A stretch of DNA of 64,000 bases from Poecilobothrus nobilitatus (Eukaryota > Arthropoda > Insecta > Diptera > Dolichopodidae), in NCBI GenBank assembly GCA_947095535.1, contig OX352773.1, positions 170,698,438 to 170,762,437 of the forward strand, given 5' to 3'. This document shows, in pieces, positions 11,912-22,912 of the stretch. The notes beneath the pieces are model-generated. The model worked only from the letters and a program-made list of their open reading frames with translations, made no database searches and was not told the origin of the DNA. The translations under genes and the position numbers were made by a program. Within the stretch, counting starts at the first letter, position 1. Every line of letters begins with the position of its first letter.

Positions 11912-12245
11912 TTCCGCAGATGGGTATCGAGCTATTAAGATGACTTAGAGATATGTGTCGGCTTGACAGCAAGAAGGAATACCCATTTGGAGCAATATCT
12001 CTTCAACAACCTTAGCGATCTAGTAGGTAAAAATATGAAGAGCATTCCTCGCTTTGCAAAAAGCTCAAATTGGTTTTAACGAGTGAGATAGAAAAGCTTC
12101 TATGTGGTATCACAATGGACCAAATACGGTCTAAGTGTGCCTTTTTGGCAGCCACCTTAACCTAACCTAACCTAACCTAACCTAGAGGTATAAAGTACCG
12201 TTACGTGATGGCGTCATCTTAATAGCTTGTAACCCCTCTGCGGAA
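11912..12245. repeat. Inverted-repeat arms flanking a LINE tail
   Basis: The left arm at 11912-11944 (TTCCGCAG...AGCTATTAAGATGAC) matches the reverse complement of 12212-12245 (TTCCGCAG...AGCTATTAAGATGAC) at about 25 of 33 positions. Between them lies the LINE fragment at 11960-12184. The arms may be the ends of a small element into which the LINE inserted, or a duplicated flank. Confidence 0.5.
11960..12184 (+). mobile_element. LINE 3' end with (CCTAA)n tail
   Basis: A plus-strand frame reads LFNNLSDLVGKNMKSI then PRFAKSSNWF and a stop near 12080, the extreme C-terminus of a non-LTR ORF2 of the kind also seen at 40924-41165. About 75 bp of 3' UTR follow, ending in five CCTAA repeats (12157-12184). 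The upstream part of the element is missing, which is the usual 5' truncation. The CCTAA repeats are the LINE's own tail, not a telomere. Confidence 0.7.
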
Positions 12246-12589
12246 CTTTTTCCTAAGTCTAAATTTAATGTACAATACATTTAATTTCGGATAGTGAGTC
12301 GATATGTTAAAAAAAAAAAGCTGTTGAACAAAAAAAAAATGTTGAAAAATCTAAAACAGAACTTTATAATAATTACTAAATTGAGCCAAAGGCAAGAGAT
12401 CTCTTAAAGTTTAAGTACATGTATATTCTCTAATGTCTCTAATTTGATTCGTTTCTTTTAATTCACAGTTTAATTGAAAAATGAAATTTTATAGCAGGAT
12501 TTTTTCTTATTCTTTTTAATTTTCTTTTCATTTTTAAGTTTAATCGTAGTTTTGAGTTTCTTTTTTAAAACAAATAAAAACTTTATAAA
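12246..12589. other. A/T-rich DNA, nothing recognised
   Basis: No coding frame, repeat or RNA gene seen. Confidence 0.5.
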
Positions 12590-12660
12590 TGGCACTCAGT
12601 GTGACTTAAACACACAACCTTCTGATAAACTTTTGTGTTAGAAACATAAACGTTCTATTA
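12590..12660 (-). mobile_element. tRNA-like SINE, family 3, partial
   Basis: On the minus strand it reads AGAAGGTTGTGTGTTTAAGTCACACTG...TGCCA, the T-arm half of the tRNA-like sequence better preserved at 21619, 24337 and 29341. The T stem GTGTG/CACAC is intact. The 5' half (A box) is lost. Confidence 0.5.
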
Positions 12661-12871
12661 AAAATTAGACGTTCATAAAATATAAACATAAATGTTCTAT
12701 TAAATTTAGAAGCCCTTAAACTAGTATATGTTTGTAAAAGATTTAAAATAATATTGTATTTGTATGCAGTTAGTCAGTTATACATTGAGTCATTGTAGAA
12801 CTTGAATCTATTTTTAAAAACTTCTAACATAAAAACAAATATTGTATAAATATTGCAAATTAAAGGAATAA

Positions 12872-13145
12872 GGGGGCTTCGGTAGCCTAGCGGGTAGGCG
12901 TGTGGCGTATTAACCGAAGGAGTGTGGGTTCGATCCCTGCACAGGTCGTAAGTTTTTTTTCTTTACATACCCCCCTTACGACCTAATATAATGTAAATAT
13001 ATAGTATATAATATAAACAAAATAAATAATACTAGTATATAATTTAATAATAGTATAAAAACCTATAATGGCATTAGTAGCCGATGGTTCAATAATATTG
13101 CACTACATTAATGTATGTAATATTAATATAAATAAATAAATAAAT
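12872..13145 (+). mobile_element. tRNA-derived SINE, family 1
   Basis: Complete copy: A box TAGCCTAGCGGG, B box GGTTCGATCCC, the same non-coding body as the 1615 copy, and an (AAATA)-type tail. It has a perfect 15-bp target duplication, AAATTAAAGGAATAA, at 12857-12871 and 13146-13160, which fixes both ends. The perfect duplication suggests a fairly recent insertion. Confidence 0.92.
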
Positions 13146-13160
13146 AAATTAAAGGAATAA

Positions 13161-13679
13161 ATTTTAAGCAAGGAATAAGTTTTTTTTACTTAAATGAGGT
13201 GGAAGTCTTCCATTGAAATGAATAATATTGTTTTTGCAGTGTCAAATTTTAATTCATCCAACTCACCTCTTTTTTTATCCAATATAAATACAATTTGATG
13301 GAACACCTAACTGTTAACGCAATATATTGGCTAGAAAATAGAGATTAAGTTTCAGTTCAAAAATTTTAATCTGTCCAAATATAAATTATAATCTATCCAA
13401 TATTTTAAAATCTATCCAAAAAAATTACTTTTACTTCAAATCTTTAAACAGCAGTTTGAAAATGTCTGAAGAAATATAAATTCTTATGAGTTTGGTACAA
13501 TAATTCAGAGTACAAAGAATTAAAAAAAAAAACTCAAAGAAAAGTTAATAAAAAATAAAATGCCGCATAATAATAAATTAAATTTAAATTATGTTCCTAT
13601 CTCTAAAGTTATTTTTCGAAATTATTCTATTTTAGTACATTTTACAACAAAATTTAAAAAAAATTTCTTAGTTGTTTTA
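13161..13679. other. A/T-rich DNA, nothing recognised
   Basis: Non-coding by appearance. The 75-codon frame at 13560-13787 runs into the neighbouring DINE-like relic and has no family motif. Confidence 0.5.
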
Positions 13680-14110
13680 CTCTTTCTGTCCGTCCGTCCG
13701 TTTTCAAAACTTATACATCGTTTACGATGGAACAATGAAATTTTAATCATAGATGGATGTCATAAAAAAATTAATATTGTCGAATAACTTTTTCATTTAG
13801 CGCCGTTTATTAAGGAGTGGAAGGCCTTCAAAGTTAGAAAACCGCCTCACTTTCAAATGTTTATATTTCTAAAGTTCTAAAACGTCAAACGGCAATAGAA
13901 TTTAAGCTTTATAAATCAAAAATTATATGATTTTTGCTATATTTGGTATTTAAATTTACCGTTATGTAAAATTATAATTTTGCAAAATAATGACTTCTTC
14001 CTCTCTCCTAGACACTTTCAGGTAGACTGGAAATTTTAAAATGAGGAAGTTTTTTGAGATCATAGTATGTATAGTATAAATTAGATTATTTTAGATAGGT
14101 GTAACTTGCC
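13680..14110 (+). mobile_element. Diverged relic of DINE-1-like family 1
   Basis: Begins with GTCCGTCCGTCCGTTTTC (the core tract on the other strand). Then come a CAAACGGCAATAG block, TTTAAATTTACCGTTATGTA, a GCAAAATAATGACTTCTTC block and GGAAATTTTAAAATGAGGAAG, in the order of the inverted copy at 39263. Ends are not defined. Confidence 0.5.
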
Positions 14111-14158
14111 TCAGGAAATTTGTCGTAATTAAAACATAAAAATTAGAGCTCTAATATA

Positions 14159-15233
14159 TTTTTATACCCTACACATTAATATATTAATTAATATATAAAC
14201 ACATTATATATTAACTTTGGTATGGTGTTTGTAACCACCAAAAGGAAGCGAGTTAGGTATAGACATGTATATATATTCTGAAACAGAATCACCTCCTGAG
14301 TCGATTTAGCGATGTCCGTCCGTCCGTCCGTACGTACGATAACTCAAAAAATAATGATGCTATCTTGATGAAATTTATAATGTAGGTTAACAATGACTAA
14401 GGTAAGGCGGGGATTGTAAATGGGCGAAATCGAACCATGCGTTCGAGTGCCTCCCATACAACTCCCAAAACCGAATACGCATATCTTCGAAATTAATAAG
14501 GATAGAAGCTTATAATTTTGTACGAGGGTGTGTTTTCCTGAATCACTGATATCCCTAAAATTTGGGATGAATTGGAGTGGTTATTCGGGTACCTCCTATA
14601 CAAATCCCAAAACCGAACAAGCATATATTCGAAATTAATAAATATAGAAACTTCAAATTTGGTACTAGGGTGTTATTTCCTGAATCCCTTATTTGTCGAA
14701 AATTTGAGATGAATAGATGGAGCTGTTCGGGTACCTCCCATGCAACTCCCAAAACCGAACAAGCATGTCTTCGAAATTAATAAAGATAGGAACTTCAAAT
14801 TTGATACTAGACTGTTGTTTCCTGAATCCCTCATTTGTCCAAAATTTAAGATGAATTAGAATGGTTGTTCGAGTATCTGCCACACAACTCCCAAGACCAA
14901 ATAAGCATATCTTCGAAATTAATAAATATATAAACTTGAAATTTGATATAAGAATGTTCTACCCTGTTGATGTCTCTAAAATTTGAGATGAATTGAGGTG
15001 GTGGTCCGCGTGCCTTCACACACTTCTCAAGACCTAACAAGCATATTTTCGAATTTAATAAAGATAGAAATCTGAAATTTTGTACAAAGGTTGTAAAAGC
15101 ATTTATTTGATTTAGCTTATATTAAATACCTAAATAAAATAACTTATGAATTTTTAATTTAATTTGAATTTTTTAAGTGTAGGGTATAAATAAGTCGGTT
15201 GCATCGACTTACTATTACTTTGACTTGTTTTTT
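14159..15233 (+). mobile_element. DINE-1-like (HINE) element, family 2, copy b
   Basis: Opposite orientation to the 3704 copy. It starts TTTATACCCTACACATTAAT, has GTCCGTCCGTCCGTACG at about 14315-14335, an array of ~140-bp units, GTGTAGGGTATA near 15177-15188, and the hairpin TAAGTCGGTTGCATCGACTTA just beyond. It ends in a T-rich stretch after GACTTG. The short frames on both strands are copies of the repeat unit. Confidence 0.78.
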
Positions 15234-16351
15234 AGATGTTTTTGCAATTTTACAATGCTTTTTATTGTCTTTTTGAAAATGTACACCTTATAACCTTTGA
15301 TTTTTATATTCCCTTGTTTTTCAACTCTTCATAATTTTAAATTATAACTAATTAGAAAAAGAATATTAAAGAGGTTTATAAATAATATTTTTATTGATAA
15401 TGTCATATTTTTATTATCCATTAATAAGTATAATTGTACTTTAATTAACTCTATAATAATGAATTTTATATTTAAAATTTATAAAAAAGAATAAAAGCTT
15501 TCAAATTGTATAATAAAAGGTTAACTTGAGATGATACAAAGAAAATCCTTAATATAATAAAAACAACAATTTATTTTTGATTTATTTGCCAAAGTTTCTG
15601 AGAAATTTATTTAATTAAAATTAAAATACGTAATATCTTAAAGTTAGATCATTTGAATTTGGAGAAATGAAGGGGTAATTGAAATTAAAAAGAGAATTTT
15701 TTAAAAGAAGAAAAAATAAATAAAAGATTTTATAATGAATGTCTTTATTAATTATTATCAAATAATTTTTTCTTCAAAATTTCAAATTATTTTTGCAAAT
15801 TTAAATTCAAAATAATTTAAACTTTGCATTGAGAAATTTAAACTTTGTTAAATGACAAAATACCTAACCCTAAATGTTTACTGTACTTTCCATTAAAACA
15901 CATATACTGTAAATTGAAACCCATATAGCTTGTCATAAATGTAATATTTTTGTCCAATGAAGCAAGACTTCTTTTAGCAGTTATTAATTCTTGGCCTCCT
16001 TTTTGCCTAACAATATTGTCAATAATAACAACTCTATAGGTTATCATCAACTATGTAGATAACGCATTTACGATCACTCATAGTCGTACTACTTGCAACG
16101 GCTTTACAAAATTTGGGATCTTTTTAATTTATTATAACAGGACCATTTTTTTTTCTTTTCTACATCTTTAAGAAGCATAGGATAGCTATACTTACTCATT
16201 TATTGCTCACATTTGGCTAAGCTTCAAATTTTGTAGTTTCACTTGGCCGTAAATTACTCGGCTGTATTTTTTATTATTAAACTAAATAGGAATTAATGGG
16301 ACAATATTCAATTTTAACATGAAAAATTAAAATAAAAAAAAAAAAAATTAT
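15234..16351. other. A/T-rich DNA with one unrecognised short frame
   Basis: A minus-strand frame of 70 codons (16050-15838) has mixed residue usage (it contains IVRQKGGQELITAKRSLASL) and is less biased than most chance frames here. I recognise no family, see no splice or promoter context, and do not call it a gene. The remainder is low-complexity. Confidence 0.35.
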
Positions 16352-16432
16352 TTCCAACTGTAATTGGATTCGAACCAATGACTTTAACAATCGTAGTTGA
16401 CACTTCTACTAACTGCGCTATGCAATATGTCC
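16352..16432 (-). mobile_element. tRNA-like sequence (tRNA pseudogene or SINE head)
   Basis: On the minus strand an A box (TAGCGCAGTTAGTAG, plus positions ~16406-16420) and a perfect B box (GGTTCGAATCC, ~16366-16377) lie at tRNA spacing, with T stem ATTGG/CCAAT. The anticodon stem has a mismatch and position 33 of the loop is A, not U, so a working tRNA is unlikely. A T-rich tract follows. Unlike SINE families 1-3. Confidence 0.55.
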
Positions 16433-16940
16433 ATGTATGAACAAATTGTCCATACAAATATTACAAATTATATATAATATTATTGTGAATTATTAATTGT
16501 TGCTTCATTATCTATGTATATGTTTGGTAAAATGAGATGGCAATACAATATAAAATAACTATTGGCTTCTCTACGACAAACTAATTATTATTTAAATTAA
16601 AAATTTTTACCTATACATAAATACATTATAATTTATATGTAGATGATAAAAAATGTTTTCATAAGTAGTAGCTGTAAAAAATAGCGCAGTTTATAAGCTG
16701 ATATAATTATGCATCCATACCGACATATGTACGTAGATATGTGTAGTTGTATATTATGTATGTTAATAAGCAAATAAAGCTCTTCAATTTAAATAAATAC
16801 ATATTAAAAATATTATGAGTAAGTTAAGTTTATAACATTCTTTTCTAATTTAAAAAATAATTTAAAGCTTTTTAACTAAACTTTTATTTTAAAAGTATCT
16901 ATACTTTTGGTGGGGTTTTGGTGTTTGAAGTTTGCACTAA
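16433..16940. other. A/T-rich DNA, nothing recognised
   Basis: No coding frame or repeat seen apart from TACATA/TATGTA-type motifs. Confidence 0.5.
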
Positions 16941-18480
16941 CCATAGATATATTAACTAATAGATAGGCAGTGAAGAAAATACTTTCAGCCAATTTTGAGA
17001 TACAGCTGAGTGAACCATGCGTATGTATTGCTTTAGTTTCCTCAGAAATAGGTTCTAAAAGGTGAAATAATTTCATTTTTAATTTTTTTAAGTATTTTAT
17101 CACTTAATTTGTTACTTAACAAGTAGTTAAAATTTTGAATTATCTTAATTAAATTAAATTCTAATTTTAAAAACAAAATATATCAATTATTAAGAAATAT
17201 AAAAACTTAAAATCTTTGAATGAAACTTGTTATGAAAAACTGCTTTATATTATTTTAATAAATATAAACAGCTGAGTGAACGAAATGTATGCGTATTATA
17301 AAATGCATATGTACTTTTTTGACTGAATATCCTAAGATAGGAAAACACATAAGAAGAAAAGAAACGACTATACCTAACTTCCCATTTATTAGTTAATATA
17401 TCTATGGCACCATAGATATAATAGTACTTTAGATTGGCTATATAAAAGAAAAATTCAGTCAATTTTGATTCAGCTGTTTATTGATGCTTTTTTTGTGTAA
17501 ATTTAAATTTAGTTTCTCCTGGAAACAGGACCCGCTAAAAATGGAATTTTTGGGCCAAAATTCTTTGAAGTAAAATGTTTTATAAGTAGTTCTTAAATGT
17601 GAAAATGAAGTAAAAATAAAACAAAGTTTTCCAATCGATAAATACGATACGATAAATTTTCTCTGCAATAAATCTAGATTATAGATTTAAGTACTAAATA
17701 TTTAATAGAAAAAAATATTTATCCTTAGTGTAACCGTATCTGCAGCTTCATTTTTACTTGCTACTCGAGTTTGTAAATCATAAACTTGTTCTTCTAGTAA
17801 TAGTTTATTACCAATACTATCTCTTAAATTTTTATTTTCTTTTTGTAATTTTGAATTTTCTCTAAATCTAGAATACTTGCTTATCGTCGTTCCAGTGACT
17901 AAAAATATGAAGTTTATATAAATTAAAAAAGAAAGCAATATTCAAATAATATATGTACCTTGGACAAAGTTTTCCAATCGATAAATACGATACGATAAAT
18001 TTTCTCTGCAATTCTTTAATTTGAAATTTTCTTGTTTGTTATTCTTGTATATTCTCTTCAAATTTAGAATTTAAATATTTAAATTCATTAGACTTTTCTT
18101 CCACAGCGGAAGTTCCACTCCATTCAATTGAATTCGAATAAATTAAACTAACTAATTTAAGTTTTCAACTTTTCTTTTATATTCAATATTCATTAATTTT
18201 ATATATCCAATACAAAAAATATCTAAATTTATACATCCAAATCTACCAATATCTATGAGAGAAACTGTACTGCGATTTTATAATAATTTTAATGAAATTT
18301 TATGATTTAAAAACAGTTAGCATCCAACTTACGTCAAATGAACGACATTACTTGGATGTTATATGTTTTAATTTTGACTGAAATTTCTTGTATAGGAAAA
18401 TACATTAGAGTGAAAGAGAAAGTGCCAATCTAAAGTACTATGGCACTAACAAATGGCACTAACTATATAGCACTAACAAT
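16941..18480. repeat. Mosaic of short direct and inverted duplications
   Basis: Three kinds of repeat are visible. (1) A ~48-bp direct repeat, CAAAGTTTTCCAATCG then ATAAATACGATACG..., at 17620-17668 and 17964-18012. (2) An inverted pair, ATAGTACTTTAGATTGGC at 17420-17437 and its complement at 18424-18441, with partial matches beyond. (3) Diverged direct repeats built on CCATAGATATA...CAATTTTGA...CAGCTG at 16945-17020 and 17409-17476. A mobile element or repeated local rearrangement could explain this; no transposase is seen. Confidence 0.5.
17702..17930 (-). pseudogene. Coiled-coil-coding fragment, possibly Mad1-like
   Basis: The minus-strand frame contains about 45 residues with coiled-coil heptad character: SKLQKENKNLRDSIGNKLL then LEEQVYDLQTRVASKNEAA. 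The composition is unlike the Ile/Phe/Lys/Asn-rich chance frames nearby. The pattern resembles the coiled coil of the spindle checkpoint protein Mad1, but this is from memory and weak; any long coiled-coil protein would be an alternative. A possible 3' splice acceptor (TTTTTAG, minus strand) lies just upstream of the conserved part near 17900, and a copy of the 48-bp repeat lies on each side. No full gene is visible, so it is probably a captured or duplicated exon. Confidence 0.3.
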
Positions 18481-19116
18481 TACAAATTCATACTTCCAAA
18501 AATTATCTCTGCTATGAAAAAATTCTATTTTACATAGTGTTATAAGACAGTACATCTCTCGGTATACTGGAAAAAGTGATTATAATCATATAAGCAGTAA
18601 GCATTTATATATTTCTTTAATTATGAATTATTTAAAAAAATAATTAAAATCTGTGATATCATATCAAAAATTTATTTAATTAAAAAATATTTATAGAAAT
18701 TTATTTATTCCTATTCCTAAATTTATTATTCCTGGTAGGAATGTGGGGTGTACGTGATATAATGATATATAAAGTATTTACATATTGCGATATATGAATA
18801 TTTTTTTTTTTTTATATTATAATTATTGTACCCAGCCGGGATACCTATACTGTATTTAAAAATTTATAGAAATTACAAAATTCACAATTTTTTTTTAAAT
18901 TCAGGCAGTAAATTTCAAAAATCAAAACACAAAAATATTTTGCCAGTCCTTAAATTTTATTTTTAATAAAATTTCAAACTTACTTACTTGTTTTTCCGTT
19001 ACATGTTTCGTTTCGTACATTAAAGGTACTTAATTAGAATAATAGAAGTCAATAAGAATTCACACTTAACAGAAAATAACGCATTTTGTCACTTATGTAT
19101 TTATGTTAAATTTGTC
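18481..19116. other. A/T-rich DNA, nothing recognised
   Basis: No coding frame or repeat shared with other parts of the window. Confidence 0.5.
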
Positions 19117-21256
19117 AAAAAACGAGGAAGAATACACTTGCCTTTGTCAACTCTTAGATACCCGTACGAACCGTTAGTATGTTCACAGCCTGTCACTCTG
19201 CTTACAATATTATTTTTTAATGTTTTAGTATTTTAAAATAATTTGGGTGAATTTTATAATTTCTAGAACTATGGGTTGTACATATATTCAAACTATATGT
19301 TTATATGTACATTCTTCAAAAGCAGATTCTAACCTTCCACATAACGATTATCAATCCAAAACTTTTTCAAATATTCTATAGTACCGTTTAATACTAAGCG
19401 GTAAATGTATATTAAATTTACTAAGTACAAAATAATAAATATAATTTTAAATATTATATTATATTATATCTAACTATTCCATTGACAGAATAATTTCTTA
19501 TAAGTACAATAAAATACATATATGTATGTAAATACGGCGCTATATAATATACATCTATACTCTTATCATTCATTCATCAGTGACATATACGATATGTAAA
19601 TAAACATGATATTATATAAGTATGTATGTATATCAATATCATATAAATAAAAATTCTTCAAGCAACCGTTATGTTGTTTATTTATTTACATTTTTATGTA
19701 CTACGCATTATATCCTCAACAATTTCAAATTATCGAGTAAAACAAAATGGAAAAAATTCGTTAAAGAAATTTGTTAGAAAATTTGAAAAAATCAAGTAAC
19801 ACTTTCGTCAATTATAAAGTAACCCTATATTATTAAAAAAAGTTGTTAACAAAAATAAGAGTATAATGTTGAAGCTTTAATTTTTGTGTATTACTTCAAA
19901 AAAATTTTAACAGGTGTTCAAGTTACAGGTGTTTAAAAATAGGAAATTTTCAGTTTTTGACCCCTTACAGCTGCTAAACGGCGGGTGATACAAAAAAAAT
20001 TTCTGAAATGACTCATACTTATTTTCAAAGATCTAACTTCTGTCAAAATTTCAAGTTTCCAACTCAAACTGTTTAGAAGATAAAAGGGTTAAAGGATTTT
20101 ACAAAATTTTAGTTTCGTATAACGGTAAATTAAGACACCGTATGCCACAACTATGTATTTATTTGTATATAATTTTAAAGCTAATAAAAGCAGTAGGTAG
20201 GTAGGTATGGTGGTGACCTTCACGATGCTGCTTGAAGGCCTCAATTAGCACTAGATTGCGCCATTTTGATACCACTGCACTCATGTGACCCGTGTTTTTA
20301 GATTGTTTGCGGTTTTATATCCAACCCGAGCGGTTTAGATACAAGATCAGTTCTTTGATTTTGTGTTTAGAAAGCTCGCTGAGGTAGTGGAAGAACGGCT
20401 TGCCGAGTGAGAGACGTCTGGCTCCAGCTAGGGCCGGACATTTGCAAAGAAAGTGTTCTAGATTCTCACTTTCGTTTGCTTCTTTGCAGCTCCTGCATGA
20501 GGTGTTGTGTGGGAGTCCTGATTTGGCCCCATGCGTGCCCACTGGCCTGTGATGACTGCTACTAGTCTGGCTATGTCTATGCGGGATTTGGATATCAACT
20601 CGATTGATCTCCTTTTGTTGTATGTGGGCCACAATGTTCTAGATATGGTGCAATTGCTCAGATTGCTCCACCTATTTTGTGATTTCGCTATATACAAAGA
20701 AAGGATCCGTTCCTTGACGGTACTGATTGGGCAACTAACTCTCCGGTAACTTTCCGGGGAGTTAGCAGTAATCGTTTGCCGTTTTCAGAATGAAGATATA
20801 CCTTATACAACTTGTGCTATAACAATTTAAATATAGAGCTTTTTTGAACCTTTGGGGAGCTGTAGCTCCGTAACGGGTGGGGCTACAAAAAAAAGTTATT
20901 AAAAATAAAATTAATATTTTTGTGACATATATCAGCAGTTAAAATTTCATAGCTCTATTTCAAAAAAAATGTGGGGATCTAAAAGTTAGGTGTTCGAGAG
21001 CGACCCGAAGTTTTGGTCGGAACTCAACCAAAAAAAATAGGGAATGTAATATTTTGTGTAAATTTCAAGATTCTAGCTTTCTTAGTTTTTGAGTTAGCGT
21101 GCTGACGGACGGACGGATGGACATGGCTCAATCGACTTAGAATTTTTTTCTGATCCGATCCATACCTTTGAAGGTATATCTAGCTCGCTTATTTCGAGGT
21201 GTTACAAACGGAGGAGTAATTTTATTTTACTCGATCTTATCGTACGGGTATAAAAA
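19117..21256 (-). mobile_element. DINE-1-like (HINE) element, family 1, copy A, with nested LINE
   Basis: The left end is AAAACGAGGAAGAATAC, then a hairpin (AGTTG/CAACT on the complementary strand) and the subterminal repeat ATACCCGTACGA. The right end is CGTACGGGTATAAAAA. A (GACG)n tract (about 21108-21122) is followed by CATGGCTCAATCGACTTAG, TCTGATCCGATCC and GTTACAAACGGAGG, the DINE-1-type block. It is interrupted by a 569-bp LINE insertion (20195-20763); without it the element is about 1.56 kb. It matches copies at 25378 and 39263 nearly base for base. Confidence 0.82.
20195..20763 (-). mobile_element. 5'-truncated LINE nested in HINE copy A
   Basis: The minus strand encodes the end of a non-LTR ORF2: an RNase H-side segment (SRTLWPTYNKRRSIELIS, ending VITGQWARMG), then in another frame a zinc knuckle with CRSC, EHFLCKCPAL, LGKPFFHYLSELSKHKIKEL and a terminal NRSGWI plus stop at 20315. 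One frameshift near 20530 separates the two parts. The ~120-bp 3' UTR ends in (CTAC)n, on the plus strand (GTAG)n at 20192-20205. A perfect 7-bp target duplication, AGCAGTA, lies at 20188-20194 and 20764-20770; uninterrupted HINE copies have the site once. RNase H plus the CCHC tail suggests the LOA/I group. Confidence 0.9.
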
Positions 21257-21618
21257 ATGCATGAGAATGAATGTTCAAAAAAGAATTTTGCCACGAAGTT
21301 GAAATAAATTGTTTTGAAAGTTTGCTTCTCAATTCTAATACTTTAGCACAATTTGTAATGTTTTCAAAAATAGAAGGAATTCAAAATAATTCACAATACT
21401 AATCGAGGCAACTTGCAATATTTGTATCAGCAATTTGTCCACTATCAGTTTTAAAATTCTGTGTTTTTTTGTTTTGTATTTAAATTGTAATTTGAATTAA
21501 TTCAATATTATATACCCACCCATTAATATTTAATACCCCTGTCCCCATATTGATCATACCCACATACAACATTTATTAAAATATGACAGTTAATTTAAAA
21601 AAAAAAAAACGTTCTTGA
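21257..21618. other. A/T-rich DNA, nothing recognised
   Basis: No frame or repeat seen; an A run precedes the following tRNA-like sequence. Confidence 0.5.
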
Positions 21619-21700
21619 TGGCAAGTGCGGTGTGATTTGAACACACCACCTTTCTGATAGAAACAATTCAGACGCTCTACCAGTTGAGCTACATAGCCTT
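21619..21700 (-). mobile_element. tRNA-like SINE, family 3
   Basis: The minus strand folds in part like a tRNA: D arm (GCTC AACTGGTA GAGC), T arm (GTGTG TTCAAAT CACAC) and a 5-base variable loop. The anticodon arm has a 5-bp stem (TCTGA/TCAGA) but a 10-base loop, and the acceptor strands do not pair well. It ends near TGCCA and is followed by a T-rich run. I judge it a tRNA-derived repeat, not a gene. Confidence 0.65.
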
Positions 21701-22535
21701 GTTATTCATTTTGTTAAATATTATAAATATGTATATTCATTAAAGAAATTTTTGTATTCTATTTTTATGAAATTAACAATGAGTAATATTATTTATTGTA
21801 TTTACATATGTATGCTATTTTAAATGTTATATGTATGTATACCTGCCTACGTTTGTATTTAAAATTACTCATTAGTCATTAGTCATGGCAGTTATGCTAA
21901 TTTTTTAAATAAGTGGGTAGAAATGTGAATACGTTTTCTATAATATTTGTGTATTATATTATAATATCAATAAAAACTACTGTTATAATATTAATATGTA
22001 CTGTTTTATTTTAGATTGATTTGTTGATTGTCAATTCTAAAATATAATAATATAAGTATGTAGGTGAGCACACTCGGTTTGAGGCTAACTCAAAAACTAG
22101 TGTTAATTACTGCATTATAAAATTATGTTGAATAACATCATAATTTTGTAATTCAGTGCACTTATATTCATTATATTATATACTCAACCCAAATCTGTCG
22201 CCTGCAGCTGATTACTATTACACAAATATAAATTTTTCCCTATCATTTCTATTTTCTGCGTTTACTCACACCATAATAAAATATACATTAGCTTAGTACT
22301 AGCAGCATCTCTTTTCTCTAATGTGTTTCCTCACCACTATTCAACCATTTTCAGCAAAAAATAATATATGGTATAATGCAAAGTCAGCTGCTTTCATTTT
22401 GTATAGTTTATGCGATAGAACAGCATATAGAACAGTTTCTTTCTTCCAAAATCAAATACACCTGACAGTGTTCGGCAAGTATAGATCAGAATAATAAATC
22501 AAATAATAGAAAAATAATAGTAAGAGAAATTATTT
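21701..22535. other. A/T-rich DNA with one hairpin
   Basis: Contains a strong inverted repeat, CATTATAAAATTATG (22113-22127) with CATAATTTTGTAAT (22138-22151), one mismatch and a loop of about 10 bases. Otherwise nothing recognised. Confidence 0.45.
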
Positions 22536-22912
22536 AAAACGAGGAAGAATACAGTTGCCTTTGTCAACTCTTAGATACCCGTACGAACCGTTAGTATGTT
22601 CACAGCCTGTCACTCTGCTTACAATATTATTTTTTTAATATTTTAGTATTTTAAAATAATTTGGGTGAATTTTATAATTTCTAGAACTTATGCGTTGTAC
22701 ATATATTCAAGCTATATGTTTATATGTACATTCTTCTAAAGCAGATTCTAACCTTCCACATAACGATTATCAATCCAAAACTTTTTCAAATATTCTATAG
22801 TACCATTTAATACTAAGCGGTAAATGTATATTAAATTTACTTAGTACAAAATAATAAATATAATTTTAAATATTATATTATATTATATTTAATTATTCCA
22901 TTGACAGAATAA
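22536..22912 (-). mobile_element. DINE-1-like family 1, copy B, truncated
   Basis: Matches the first ~375 bp of copy A from AAAACGAGGAAGAATACAG through TTCCATTGACAGAATAA. There it stops abruptly and passes directly into the Harbinger transposase remnant. The remaining ~1.2 kb is absent. Confidence 0.85.

Noticed and set aside
12157..12184. (CCTAA)n as possible telomeric repeat
   Set aside because: It is short, directly follows a LINE ORF2 C-terminus and 3' UTR, and is best explained as that LINE's tail.
15838..16092. Possible small gene on the minus strand
   Set aside because: A 70-codon frame with fairly normal residue usage, preceded in another frame by a short ATG frame, but no recognised family and no splice or promoter evidence.
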